From: Soonwooa buanensis
GTDB taxonomy: Bacteria; Bacteroidota; Bacteroidia; Flavobacteriales; Weeksellaceae
Length of the DNA stretch: 64,000 nucleotides
Direction of reading: 5' to 3'
Assembly (NCBI RefSeq): GCF_900167905.1
Contig: NZ_FUYZ01000003.1
Coordinates: 248,001 to 312,000 of the forward strand
The notes below the pieces were generated by a model. It saw nothing but the letters and a program-made list of their open reading frames with translations. It had not been told where the DNA came from and ran no database searches. The first letter of the stretch is position 1, and each line of letters begins with the position of its first letter. Made by a program: the position numbers and the translations under genes. Below are positions 43,580 through 51,950 of the stretch, one piece after another.

Positions 43580-44062
43580 TTATACTTTGTTGTTAAACTG
43601 TATCATTTTGATAGCTGTAACGGCTGCTTCGATACCTTTGTTGCCCAATTCGCCACCGCTTCTTGCAATAGATTGCTCTTTGGTGTCGTCTGTTAAAACG
43701 CAGAAAATAGTCGGCGTTTTGGTAAGGACGTTACAGTCTTTGATGCCGTGCGCCACCGCCGAACAAACGAAGTCAAAATGTGGTGTCTCGCCACGAATAA
43801 CGCATCCAATAGCGATAACGGCTGCAAAACGGTTGGATTTGCACATTTGCATTGCAGCAAAACTAAGTTCGAAAGCGCCAGGAACGTAGAATATTTTGAT
43901 GTTTTCTTTACGAATGCCTTCTTTGTGAAGTACTTCTATCGCGCCATCGCGCATGTTGAATGTTACAAAATCATTCCACTCAGAAACAACAATGCCGATA
44001 GAATATTCATCGGCATTTGATAGGCTGAGTGGCTTGTAATCGGAAAGATTAACCGTTGCCAT
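43580..44062 (-). CDS. ribH: 6,7-dimethyl-8-ribityllumazine synthase
   Basis: A 160-residue lumazine synthase, the next-to-last step of riboflavin synthesis: it joins 5-amino-6-ribitylaminouracil and dihydroxybutanone phosphate. It has IGIVVSEWNDFVTFNMRDGA, FYVPGAFELSFAA, AVIAIGCVIRGETPHFDFVCSAVAHG with the catalytic His, and ARSGGELGNKGIEAAV. It usually forms a pentamer or 60-mer. It begins 3 bases after the stop of the TPR membrane protein and is read with it. Confidence 0.96.
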   Translation of the reverse strand: MATVNLSDYKPLSLSNADEYSIGIVVSEWNDFVTFNMRDGAIEVLHKEGIRKENIKIFYVPGAFELSFAAMQMCKSNRFAAVIAIGCVIRGETPHFDFVCSAVAHGIKDCNVLTKTPTIFCVLTDDTKEQSIARSGGELGNKGIEAAVTAIKMIQFNNKV

Positions 44063-44065
44063 GTT

Positions 44066-44767
44066 TTAGTAATATTTAGTCATTTCAATATAAGCATCTG
44101 ACTGACCATTGTCGTAGTCTTGATACTTCTCATCGATTGTTGCAAAGTATTTTTTAGCTTCTGCCTTTTTGTTAAGAGACAATGCTAACATACCTGCTTT
44201 TTTAGTAAAATAATAAGTTGTATAAGCATCCTTTGACGCCGTTGCTGCTTTGTCCATATTAGCCAATGCATCGTCGCTACGGTTAAGGTTGGCAGAGCAA
44301 TCTGCCATTGCGCCGTACTTCATCGCCATTAAAGTCTTATTGTCACTGCTGAATTTGTCCAACATGTCATAAGCTTTTTGGAAATTTCCTTTTTTGAATT
44401 CGATAAGTCCTGCGTTATAAGCCGCTAACTTACCAGCATCGGTAGCAGAATACTCGTTGTAAGTCCCAACAAAACCAGGATTAGCAGCGCTTTTTCCTCC
44501 TAAGGCTAAGTCGTTATCACCTTTGGAAAGGTTAGCTTGTGCTGTTAAGAATGATTTAGTCGCTTCTTCGTTTTGAGGTCCAACGATAAATTGTTTGTAA
44601 CCAAAGAATCCTAAAACTGCAAGGATAAGAACTCCGAAAACAATACCAATTGTTTTAGAATGCTTCTCTAAGCCTTGTTCTACATTGAAAGCTTTTTGGT
44701 CTAAGTCTTTAAAAAACTCTACGGTTTCTTTACCTTCCTCGATTTGTTTTTTATTTAAGTCTGCCAT
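44066..44767 (-). CDS. Tetratricopeptide-repeat membrane protein (YfgM-like)
   Basis: A 233-residue protein with a charged N-terminus (MADLNKKQIEEGKETVEFFKDLDQKAF), one membrane helix (IGIVFGVLILAVLGFFGYKQFIV, about 45-65) and 3-4 TPR-like helices outside (GNFQKAYDMLDKFSSDNKT, NRSDDALANMDKAATASKDA). This is the build of YfgM/BamD-type periplasmic helper proteins. The ATG at 44767 fits better than one 17 codons upstream. It is followed 3 bases later by ribH, an arrangement common in Flavobacteriia, as I recall. Confidence 0.8.
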   Translation of the reverse strand: MADLNKKQIEEGKETVEFFKDLDQKAFNVEQGLEKHSKTIGIVFGVLILAVLGFFGYKQFIVGPQNEEATKSFLTAQANLSKGDNDLALGGKSAANPGFVGTYNEYSATDAGKLAAYNAGLIEFKKGNFQKAYDMLDKFSSDNKTLMAMKYGAMADCSANLNRSDDALANMDKAATASKDAYTTYYFTKKAGMLALSLNKKAEAKKYFATIDEKYQDYDNGQSDAYIEMTKYY

Positions 44768-44837
44768 ATTTTTTATATAATCGAAATGCAAATTTAATGC
44801 TTTCTGTGTGATATGCAAAAAAACTGCGTTTTATAGA

Positions 44838-45374
44838 TTAATATTTTAAAATTGAATATATATCTGCGTTGAATTTTTCAAGTTTTTTGGAGCCGTTAAG
44901 CTCTTCCAAAGAAATTAAAAAACTGAATTGTGCTGGGACGCCACCTTGTTTTTCTACCAATTTGGCTGCGGCTTCTGTTGTGCCTCCAGTTGCTAAAAGA
45001 TCATCGTGAATTAATACGCGTTGTCCTTTTTGTAGTTGGTCGGTTTTCATCTCAATTTCCGAGGTGCCATATTCTAGGTCATAAACTTGCCCAATAAATG
45101 GTGGTGGAAGTTTTCCTTTTTTACGAATTAAAATAAATGGAACTTCTAACGCAACCGCAATCGCAATCCCAAAAAGATAACCGCGACTTTCGATACCACA
45201 AACGACATCGATTTTTCCTTTGCTAAATTCTACAAAGTCTTTAATAACCGCTTCGTAAAGTTTTGGTTGTAAAAATATTGGTGAAATATCCTTAAACTGA
45301 ATCCCTTCAATAGGAAAGTCAGGGATATTGGTTATTGTTTTTTCTAAATCGTGGATAAGCTCCGAAGATGCCAT
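44838..45374 (-). CDS. apt: Adenine phosphoribosyltransferase
   Basis: A 178-residue type I PRTase. It has the PRPP loop VLIHDDLLATGGTTEAA, KDISPIF, GIESRGYLFGIAIAVALEVPFILIRKKGKLP and YDLEYGTSEIEMKTDQL. It salvages adenine to AMP with PRPP in the cytoplasm. It begins 4 bases after the stop of the upstream lipoprotein gene, so the two share a transcript, with no obvious functional link. Confidence 0.95.
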   Translation of the reverse strand: MASSELIHDLEKTITNIPDFPIEGIQFKDISPIFLQPKLYEAVIKDFVEFSKGKIDVVCGIESRGYLFGIAIAVALEVPFILIRKKGKLPPPFIGQVYDLEYGTSEIEMKTDQLQKGQRVLIHDDLLATGGTTEAAAKLVEKQGGVPAQFSFLISLEELNGSKKLEKFNADIYSILKY

Positions 45375-45378
45375 TTAA

Positions 45379-46587
45379 TTATTGTTTTTTAGATGAATTG
45401 ATTTTGTAGCTTGTGATTTTCCAACCGTTAGAAGTTGACTTAAGACCATAAGTTACATTAAGCGAAGTCACGTTACCATCTTTGTCGGTCACATCGTAAT
45501 TTGCGTTGATGGTTGATGTATTATCTTTTGTAACTGGCGCAGAAACCGAATTAACCTTCACACTTTTAACAGAACCAAAGCCAGAATTTGGATTTGAAAA
45601 CTTATCATAACTTCCCCAAGCTGGGTTGTCTGCGTTGTCAAAAGCGGCTTTATAGTTTTGAGAATTAAGACTACTCAAGAATTTTGAAACCGTTGTCTTT
45701 GGATCTCCCGCTGGTTTAGTTGGCGTTGTAGGCGAGGTTGGTGTTGTTCCTGTTGTTGGGTTTTCTGTTCCAGTTGTTGGGTTTTCTGGATTGTTTGGAT
45801 CTGCTAAAGTTGGATCTGTTGGTTCAGGGATATTTGTAGAAGGCGCTGCTTGTACAATTGCACGAGGATTAAATTCAATTCCAGATTTAATCATTTGATA
45901 GACTTTCTTAGCAGTTTTTACACTGACCTTAACTTCTAATTTATTGTCAACAATACTTGCAACAGGAAGAGAAGAAAATTTAATAGTAAAACCTTTGAAG
46001 TTGTTGTCCTGCATCATGTTTTTAGCAGTTTGCAATTTGTTTCCGTTACTGAAAACTTCAAGTGTCGTTTCTAGACCAGCGCCTGTAAAACTTATTTTTT
46101 CACCGTTCTGATCAACCAATTGTGGAATAACAACAATCGCTTTTGGGCCAGTGATGCTATCTGACATCGCAGGACGAACAACAATGTTAAGTCCGCTAGC
46201 TGTTACGTCGTTCGGGTCAACTTCTGATGCTTTTTCATCACCAAAGATATTCATGGTTCCTAATGAGGGTGGAGCAGTACTAGACCAAGTAATATTATTT
46301 TTTTGAGCCACTTCGTCCGCCATTTTCAAAATGTCAGGAACTTTTTTTCCGTTAAGAAGTTTTCCTAAAGCTTCAATTTCTGCAATGTCGCCATCGGCTT
46401 CTACACCAAAAGTTTTGAGAATATATAAAGCTTCATTGAATTTTATTTGCTTAAGCGTTGGTAACGATGAGGTCATATCGTTGATACTTTCTTGGAAAGC
46501 CTTTCTGTTGGCACCATCTACACTTGTTTTTTTACAAGACATCACAAGGACTAAACTTGCAAATAAAAGGTAACGGAAGAATTTCAT
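45379..46587 (-). CDS. Lipoprotein with a Thr/Pro linker and a C-terminal beta domain
   Basis: A 402-residue lipoprotein: signal with lipobox LVMSC (Cys18) and KK after it. Residues 20-105 are helical (SINDMTSSLPTLKQIKFNEALYIL, with an acidic GEAEADGDIAEIEAL-like stretch); 110-245 look like a beta domain. Residues 250-300 form a Thr/Pro/Asn linker with near repeats of ENPTTGT, and the last ~100 resemble an NTF2/DUF-type domain (SKFLSSLNSQNYKAAFDNADNPAWGS). I recognise no named family. It is divergent from the RapZ-C gene. Confidence 0.65.
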   Translation of the reverse strand: MKFFRYLLFASLVLVMSCKKTSVDGANRKAFQESINDMTSSLPTLKQIKFNEALYILKTFGVEADGDIAEIEALGKLLNGKKVPDILKMADEVAQKNNITWSSTAPPSLGTMNIFGDEKASEVDPNDVTASGLNIVVRPAMSDSITGPKAIVVIPQLVDQNGEKISFTGAGLETTLEVFSNGNKLQTAKNMMQDNNFKGFTIKFSSLPVASIVDNKLEVKVSVKTAKKVYQMIKSGIEFNPRAIVQAAPSTNIPEPTDPTLADPNNPENPTTGTENPTTGTTPTSPTTPTKPAGDPKTTVSKFLSSLNSQNYKAAFDNADNPAWGSYDKFSNPNSGFGSVKSVKVNSVSAPVTKDNTSTINANYDVTDKDGNVTSLNVTYGLKSTSNGWKITSYKINSSKKQ

Positions 46588-46746
46588 ATCTATGTTTTTT
46601 TAGTTAGAAATCTAATATACAAAAATTGTTGTTAATCTACTATATTGCAATGTTTTGCATAGTATAGAAGCTTTGATGCTGCAAAATTACATCATTTCTT
46701 TTTGCGTTAAGCATATTAAAAAAACTATTTTTACAAAAATTAAAAA

Positions 46747-47163
46747 ATGATGTCCAATACTTTGAAAGTTGAAATACATAGTTTCTCTTATAAAAAAGGA
46801 GGAATCCCAAAAGATAATTCTGGGAATGGTGGCGGATTTGTCTTTGATTGTCGTGGAATTCTTAATCCGGGACGTATAGAAGAATACAAAATCCAAACAG
46901 GTAATGATGTTGCAGTACAAGATTATTTGGAAGAGAAAACGCAAATGCCAGATTTTTTAAAGGCGATTAAATCTATTGTTTCCATTAACATTGAAGATTA
47001 TTTAGCACGAGGTTTCGAGAATTTACAAATCAATTTTGGTTGTACAGGTGGACAACATCGTTCGGTATATTCGGCGATAAAAATTGCAGAATTTATTAAA
47101 GAAAAATATCCTGAAGTCGAAGTGGTGATTAATCATGATGAGCAACCACAACTTAATAAATAA
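46747..47163 (+). CDS. RapZ C-terminal domain protein (standalone)
   Basis: A 138-residue protein equal to the C-terminal domain of RapZ, with FDCRGILNPGRIEEY, FGCTGGQHRSVYSAIKIAEF and the VVINHDEQP tail. In E. coli RapZ this domain binds sRNA and glucosamine-6-phosphate. The N-terminal P-loop ATPase domain is missing and no such domain is in the window. In many Bacteroidota this piece is fused to, or sits beside, an aminoglycoside-phosphotransferase-like kinase (AmgK) with a MurU-type transferase; here only the transferase is adjacent. The starts ATG ATG at 46747 and 46750 are both possible. Confidence 0.83.
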   Translation: MMSNTLKVEIHSFSYKKGGIPKDNSGNGGGFVFDCRGILNPGRIEEYKIQTGNDVAVQDYLEEKTQMPDFLKAIKSIVSINIEDYLARGFENLQINFGCTGGQHRSVYSAIKIAEFIKEKYPEVEVVINHDEQPQLNK

Positions 47164-47171
47164 ATTGATTA

Positions 47172-47885
47172 ATGAAAGCTCTAATTTTTGCGGCAGGAAA
47201 GGGGACACGTTTGCAACCTTTCACCAATTCGCATCCGAAAGCTTTAGCCGAAGTTAACGGAATCCCGTTGTTAGAACGTAACATCAAGTATTTACAATCT
47301 TACGGTATCAACGATTTTGTTATTAATATTCATCATTTTGGAGAACAAATTGTTGATTTTTTAAAACTTAAAAATAATTTCGGAGCCAATATTGAAATTT
47401 CTGACGAGCGAAATGAACTCTTGGAAACTGGTGGTGGTTTGATTTTTGCAAAAGAATTTTTATCATCAGAAGAAGATTTCCTCATTATGAATGCGGACAT
47501 CCTTACCGATCTTAATATTTCGGATTTTGTTAAGTCACATCTCGAATCTCAAAATTTTGTTACTTTAGCGGTTTCGGATAGAAAAAGTTCTCGAAAATTA
47601 TTTTTCGACGATCAAATGATTTTGAAAGGATGGAAGAATGTTGGGACTGGCGAAACCAGAATGGCAAGCACAAATGTAGGTTTTAAAGAATTGGCTTTTA
47701 GCGGAATCCATTGCATTAATTCAGCGATTTTTAATAAAATTAAAAGAACTGGCAAATTCTCCATCATGGAGGAATATCTCGATATGATGATGATAGAACG
47801 GATTGTTGGTTACGAGCATCACGCGAATCTTATTGATGTTGGAAGACCAGAATCTATTACAGAAGCAGAAAAAATATTTTTATGA
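47172..47885 (+). CDS. Nucleotidyltransferase (MurU-like)
   Basis: A 237-residue NTP-transferase with the signature AAGKGTRLQPFTNSHPKAL at the N-terminus, GIPLLERNIKYL, LLETGGGLIFAKEFL and FLIMNADILTDL. In this setting it most resembles MurU, the MurNAc-1-phosphate uridylyltransferase of the peptidoglycan recycling route of Pseudomonas; a glucose-1-phosphate or mannose-1-phosphate transferase is possible. It lies 8 bases after the RapZ-C gene, and its stop overlaps the next start by four bases (ATGA). Confidence 0.8.
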   Translation: MKALIFAAGKGTRLQPFTNSHPKALAEVNGIPLLERNIKYLQSYGINDFVINIHHFGEQIVDFLKLKNNFGANIEISDERNELLETGGGLIFAKEFLSSEEDFLIMNADILTDLNISDFVKSHLESQNFVTLAVSDRKSSRKLFFDDQMILKGWKNVGTGETRMASTNVGFKELAFSGIHCINSAIFNKIKRTGKFSIMEEYLDMMMIERIVGYEHHANLIDVGRPESITEAEKIFL

Positions 47886-48598
47886 TTGACGATAATCAAG
47901 ACTTAGATAAAAAGTTACACGACAGTTTTCGTAGAAAAACTTGGGACGAAACCATTACCAAAGACAGCTGGATGGTTTTTAAAGTCATGTCAGAATTCGT
48001 AGATGGTTACGAAAAAATGGGCAGAATAGGACCTTGTGTGTCTATTTTTGGATCTGCTCGTCTAAAGGAAGATGACTATTTTTACAAAATGGCTAGCGAG
48101 ATTGCTAAGAAAATCACCGAAATAGGATTTGGTGTGATAACTGGCGGTGGTCCTGGTATTATGGAAGCTGGTAACAGAGGCGCTTTCGGACACGGTAGTT
48201 CGATTGGTTTAAATATCGAATTGCCTTTTGAACAACATTTTAATCCGTATATTGACAAAGGTTACAATTTGGACTTCGATTATTTCTTTGTTCGAAAAGT
48301 GATGTTTGTAAAGTATTCTCAAGGTTTTATTGTGATGCCTGGCGGTTTTGGGACTTTGGACGAGTTGATGGAAGCATTAACTTTAATTCAGACTAAAAAA
48401 ATTGGACGTTTTCCGATTGTTTTGGTAGGATCAGATTTTTGGAGTGGACTTTTGGATTGGTTCAAAAATACACTTCTTGAGAATAAATTAATAAATGAAG
48501 AAGATCTATTATTGTTCCGAGTTGTAGATACGGCAGATGAAGCGGTTGCTCACATTAAAGCCTTCTATGATAAATATTCTGTAAACGTGAATTTTTAA
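47882..48598 (+). CDS. LOG/TIGR00730-family Rossmann-fold protein
   Basis: A 238-residue protein of the LOG-like (lysine decarboxylase-like) family, TIGR00730. GPCVSIFGSARLKEDDYFYKMA, TGGGPGIMEAGNRGAFG and the catalytic PGGFGTLDELMEALTLIQT are seen. LOG proteins cleave nucleoside 5'-monophosphates such as cytokinin ribotides to base and ribose-5-phosphate. The first ~55 residues are an extra helical piece. It is translationally coupled to the nucleotidyltransferase; the reason is unknown. Confidence 0.87.
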   Translation: MIDDNQDLDKKLHDSFRRKTWDETITKDSWMVFKVMSEFVDGYEKMGRIGPCVSIFGSARLKEDDYFYKMASEIAKKITEIGFGVITGGGPGIMEAGNRGAFGHGSSIGLNIELPFEQHFNPYIDKGYNLDFDYFFVRKVMFVKYSQGFIVMPGGFGTLDELMEALTLIQTKKIGRFPIVLVGSDFWSGLLDWFKNTLLENKLINEEDLLLFRVVDTADEAVAHIKAFYDKYSVNVNF

Positions 48599-48647
48599 AT
48601 ACTGCCGCATGGCATGTTATTTGAGCTAAATATAAAAATCAATTGTT

Positions 48648-49118
48648 ATGAAAAAGTATTTCAACATTTTTGGGGTTTTATTCTTGCTTATTGCAATGAG
48701 TTTTACTGGATTGGAGATGTTTTCTTCGATGACGAAGGTTGAGTTTGTGGAAGGTAGTAAAACCTTAAAATTTACAACCAAACTTAACACATCTCATATT
48801 TCTAAAGCAGTAGGTATTGACCCAAATACAGCAGGTTTTGATGCTGAGGTTAAAAAGTATGTTAATGCCAACGTTGCGGTAGCTGTTAATGGAGCTAACA
48901 AGACTTTAACTTTTACAGGGAGTCAGGTTAATGGAGAGTCGGTTTTCGTGTATTATGAAGCAACTGGCGTTAGTGATGTATCAAGTCTTAGAATTAAGAA
49001 TTCAATTTTGACCAATGTTTATCCTAAACAAGTTAATATTGTAAATGTTTCTTATAAAGGAAATCTAAAAACAGTTAACTTCCAAAAAGGAAAAGAAACT
49101 GCAGATGTCGATTTTTAA
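48648..49118 (+). CDS. Small exported protein (DUF6702-like)
   Basis: A 156-residue protein with a hydrophobic N-terminal signal or anchor (MKKYFNIFGVLFLLIAMSFTGLE) and a beta-rich mature part (SMTKVEFVEGSKTLKFTTKLNTSHISKAV, TLTFTGSQVNGESVFVYYEATGV, NVYPKQVNIVNVSYKGNLKTVNF). The pattern fits the DUF6702 family of Bacteroidota, whose function is unknown. It follows the LOG gene after 49 bases, and ends before a bidirectional terminator. Confidence 0.65.
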   Translation: MKKYFNIFGVLFLLIAMSFTGLEMFSSMTKVEFVEGSKTLKFTTKLNTSHISKAVGIDPNTAGFDAEVKKYVNANVAVAVNGANKTLTFTGSQVNGESVFVYYEATGVSDVSSLRIKNSILTNVYPKQVNIVNVSYKGNLKTVNFQKGKETADVDF

Positions 49119-49137
49119 TTAAATTGAATAATAAAAA

Positions 49138-49170
49138 TAAAACCTCTCGATTTTTTCGGAAGGTTTTTTT
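49138..49170. terminator. Terminator between the DUF6702-like and SafE genes
   Basis: AACCT (49141-49145) pairs with AGGTT (49161-49165), with an inner CGA/TCG stem and a T-run on the right. The left A-run also allows action on the minus strand. Confidence 0.6.
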
Positions 49171-49172
49171 AT

Positions 49173-49913
49173 TTAATGACACATTGTATGATCGTTAGGA
49201 TCAGCACTATGATTGTGATGTTTAATCTGTAAAGCTTCTTTTTTCGGTGATAAATAAGGAATGCCCAATTCTAAACCTCTAAGTATAAAAAGTCCACCAA
49301 GGAGTATCATAACAATTGGGACGATTTTTACAATTTTAAGACGCATATTTTGATTAAGAAAATTACCAATTAGTACGATAGCGAACATAAAAGGAAAAGT
49401 CCCCAATCCGAAAAATAGCATATACAGCGCACTTTGCCAGATTCCGCCAGCAGCGATGGATGCTGTTAACGCCATATAGACCATTCCGCATGGTAAAAGA
49501 CCATTCAGTAATCCAGTCGTAAAACGTGAGCTGAGATCAGCTTTGGTAAGGAGTTTTGACAGTTTTAATTTAACTTGTAATAAAGCTTTATTAATGAATG
49601 GGATTTTGGTTGCGAAGTCTTTTCCTCCAAATGAAAATAACGCCATTAAGATTAATAAAATCCCAACAACAATACTTAAAGTTGTTTGTAATCCTGCAAA
49701 TTGAAAACTTTCGCCAACAATACCGATAATAGCGCCAAGGATAGAGTAGGTGATAATTCGGCCAAAATTGTAGGTTAAATTCTGAAGATAGAAATTAATC
49801 TTTTGTTCGCGCGTTAATCCCATGGAAAGGGCAATCGGGCCACACATACCAATGCAGTGAAAGCCCGACGCAAATCCTAGAAATAATGCTGAAAAAAGCA
49901 AGGCTATTTCCAT
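49173..49913 (-). CDS. Sulfite exporter TauE/SafE-family membrane protein
   Basis: A 246-residue protein with about six helices in the TauE/SafE pattern (LFLGFASGFHCIGMCGPIALSM, LLNGLLPCGMVYMALTASIAAGG) and a His-rich end (KHHNHSADPNDHTMCH). The paired Cys-containing GMCGP and LPCGMVY helices are shared with CcdA/CcoH-type cytochrome assembly proteins and copper proteins. It lies at the end of the cbb3 cluster, overlapping fixH by 10 bases, so a role in copper delivery or cytochrome maturation is more likely than sulfite export. That is inference from context. Confidence 0.82.
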   Translation of the reverse strand: MEIALLFSALFLGFASGFHCIGMCGPIALSMGLTREQKINFYLQNLTYNFGRIITYSILGAIIGIVGESFQFAGLQTTLSIVVGILLILMALFSFGGKDFATKIPFINKALLQVKLKLSKLLTKADLSSRFTTGLLNGLLPCGMVYMALTASIAAGGIWQSALYMLFFGLGTFPFMFAIVLIGNFLNQNMRLKIVKIVPIVMILLGGLFILRGLELGIPYLSPKKEALQIKHHNHSADPNDHTMCH

Positions 49914-50359
49914 AATACATCATAATCAATTTGGTACAATTGATTATTTTCTTTCCATTTAGTTTTTAATGTATAAGAACCAGGAACCAAAACTCTAGCA
50001 GGAATTAGCATCGAGTTAGTTCCATCCAAAAATTCTACTTTTTTTAAATCCAAAGTCGAATCATCTGTACGGAAAAGTACAAAGTCAATCTCTTTTTTGT
50101 CAACTTTTCTGTCCGTTGGGAAATGAAGTTTGATCCCGTTTTTGTCTTGAGAATAGACTGGATGCACTTCGAGTTCCATCGCTCTCTTTTTAGCATCGAT
50201 AACATCTTGATAGACTAATTCTTCTTCGTAATAGTTACTAGATATCATTTCTGCATTTTGTTTTCCCATTGGGAAGATGAGAATTAAGTATAAAATAAAT
50301 GCAATAAAACTACCTAAAGCTATAACCACTGCATGTCCCCACGATAATTTCTTGAACAT
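49904..50359 (-). CDS. FixH-family (CcoH) assembly protein
   Basis: A 151-residue protein with an N-terminal membrane helix (WGHAVVIALGSFIAFILYLILIF, about residues 7-28) and a periplasmic beta-rich domain. YYEEELVYQDVIDAKKRAMEL, LHFPTDRKV, and VPGSYTLKTKW are typical of FixH. It helps assemble the cbb3 oxidase. It follows ccoG after 9 bases and overlaps the SafE gene by 10. Confidence 0.88.
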   Translation of the reverse strand: MFKKLSWGHAVVIALGSFIAFILYLILIFPMGKQNAEMISSNYYEEELVYQDVIDAKKRAMELEVHPVYSQDKNGIKLHFPTDRKVDKKEIDFVLFRTDDSTLDLKKVEFLDGTNSMLIPARVLVPGSYTLKTKWKENNQLYQIDYDVLWK

Positions 50360-50368
50360 ATTTAATTT

Positions 50369-51829
50369 TTAAAATTGAAACTTAAACGGCCCTTCAAAAT
50401 AGGTTTGGAAAGAATCTAGAAGCTCTCCATTCATATCATAAACGCCAATTGTAACATTTTCTTTCGAGTGTGTAATTTGCTTTTCTGGGAAGCTAACATT
50501 AATTGTCCCTTTCTGCATTGCATCTCTCTTAAGAACAATTTTGTTACCACCACTTATACTAACCGCACCATTTTTAGGTTCTAGCACCTTAATAGTAACT
50601 GTCATTGTCTTGTTGGACTTATTAAGGAAGGTGTAATTGTAAGTGTTTGTAATTTGACCATCTCTAACAAAGAAAGTTGATCCTGGAGGTTTTAGGAATT
50701 TAGCTTCCATTGTTCCTCGATTATTTAATAAAAAGCCTAAAAATACCATTAATAAAGCTAAAATTACAGTCGAAGCTTTCATTCTGTTGGTAAATTTGAA
50801 ACTTTCCTTCTTCTCGATTTGGTTGATAGACGCATAACGGATAAGGCCTTTTGGTAAACCAACTTTCTCCATTACTTCGTCACAAGCGTCGATACATGCG
50901 GTACAGTTAATACATTCTAATTGTTGACCATTACGGATGTCGATACCTGTTGGACACACAACAACACATTGATGACAATCGATACAATCTCCTTTGCCAG
51001 CTGCAGATCGATCTTCTCCTTTTCTCCATTTAGATCGGTTTTCACCACGTTGATAATCGTAGAAAACATTAATGGTTTCTTTGTCGATAAGTACGCCTTG
51101 TAGACGACCGTAAGGACATACTAGCGTACAAACTTGTTCTCTAAACCACGCAAATACAAAGTAGAATGCCGCCGTGAACATTATCATTACTAAGAAGTTG
51201 GTTGGTCGTGCAAATGGACCCTCTTTCATGATTCTGAAAACCTCTTCATAACCTACAATATACATGAACATAAAGTGTGTTATGATAAGCGATATTAAAA
51301 GGAAAATGCTCCATTTAAGACCTCTTTTCCATATTTTTTCGGAATTCCAAGGTTGCTGGTCTAGTCGTATTTGCTTGTTTCTATCGCCTTCGATAGCGTA
51401 TTCAATTTTTCTAAAAATCATTTCAAGAAAAATAGTTTGGGGACAAATCCATCCACAAAATATTCTACCAAAAACAACTGTAAAAAGAATAATGAATACT
51501 AAAGAAGCGATGGCTCCTAATGCAAGTATGAAAAAATCTTGTGGATAAAAAGGTTGCCCAATGATAAAGAATTGACGATCTATAATATTAATCATCAAAA
51601 ATGGGTTGCCATTAATTTTAATAAAAGGAATAGCAAAAAGAATAATTAAAAGGATAACGCTAACAATATTTCTATAGTTGGTGTATTTTCCTTTTGGTTT
51701 GCGCGGGAAGACCCATTTACGCTTCCCTGTATTGTCCATTGTCCCGACAGAATCTCTAAATGTTTCTGCCTCTATTATTTGGCCTTGGCCTCCAATGTCA
51801 GGTTTGTTAGAGTTGCTCATATCATTCAT
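50369..51829 (-). CDS. ccoG: Cytochrome oxidase accessory protein CcoG
   Basis: A 486-residue membrane protein with several helices and two [4Fe-4S] motifs: CIDCHQCVVVCPTGIDIRNGQQLECINCTACIDACDEVM spans both, at about 265-310. The helices carry FGRIFCGWICPQTIFLEMIFRKIEYAIEGDR and FREQVCTLVCPYGRLQGVLIDKET, both with cysteines. CcoG reduces Cu2+ for insertion of copper into cbb3 oxidase. A C-terminal IG-like domain ends the protein. It is read with the cco genes, 121 bases after ccoP, with an unusual inverted repeat between. Confidence 0.95.
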   Translation of the reverse strand: MNDMSNSNKPDIGGQGQIIEAETFRDSVGTMDNTGKRKWVFPRKPKGKYTNYRNIVSVILLIILFAIPFIKINGNPFLMINIIDRQFFIIGQPFYPQDFFILALGAIASLVFIILFTVVFGRIFCGWICPQTIFLEMIFRKIEYAIEGDRNKQIRLDQQPWNSEKIWKRGLKWSIFLLISLIITHFMFMYIVGYEEVFRIMKEGPFARPTNFLVMIMFTAAFYFVFAWFREQVCTLVCPYGRLQGVLIDKETINVFYDYQRGENRSKWRKGEDRSAAGKGDCIDCHQCVVVCPTGIDIRNGQQLECINCTACIDACDEVMEKVGLPKGLIRYASINQIEKKESFKFTNRMKASTVILALLMVFLGFLLNNRGTMEAKFLKPPGSTFFVRDGQITNTYNYTFLNKSNKTMTVTIKVLEPKNGAVSISGGNKIVLKRDAMQKGTINVSFPEKQITHSKENVTIGVYDMNGELLDSFQTYFEGPFKFQF

Positions 51830-51840
51830 TTATAAATAGA

Positions 51841-51931
51841 AAAAGAGATTGCCCTGAAAAAAAACGAAGTTTCTTTTCGCATATCAGCTCATTTGCAATA
51901 ATTGAACCGATACATCTTGACAATCTCTTTT
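51841..51931 (-). repeat. Long-range inverted repeat between ccoP and ccoG
   Basis: AAAAGAGATTG (51841-51851) is a perfect inverted repeat of CAATCTCTTTT (51921-51931), 69 bases apart, filling almost the whole 121-base gap. It would fold as an 11-bp stem with a large internal loop in the cco transcript. It is not followed by a good U-run on the minus strand. Confidence 0.6.
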
Positions 51932-51950
51932 AGTATGTTTTGTTAAAAAT

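Noticed and set aside
49173-49913. True sulfite exporter function
   Set aside because: The gene overlaps fixH at the end of the cbb3 cluster; a cytochrome or copper assembly role fits better.
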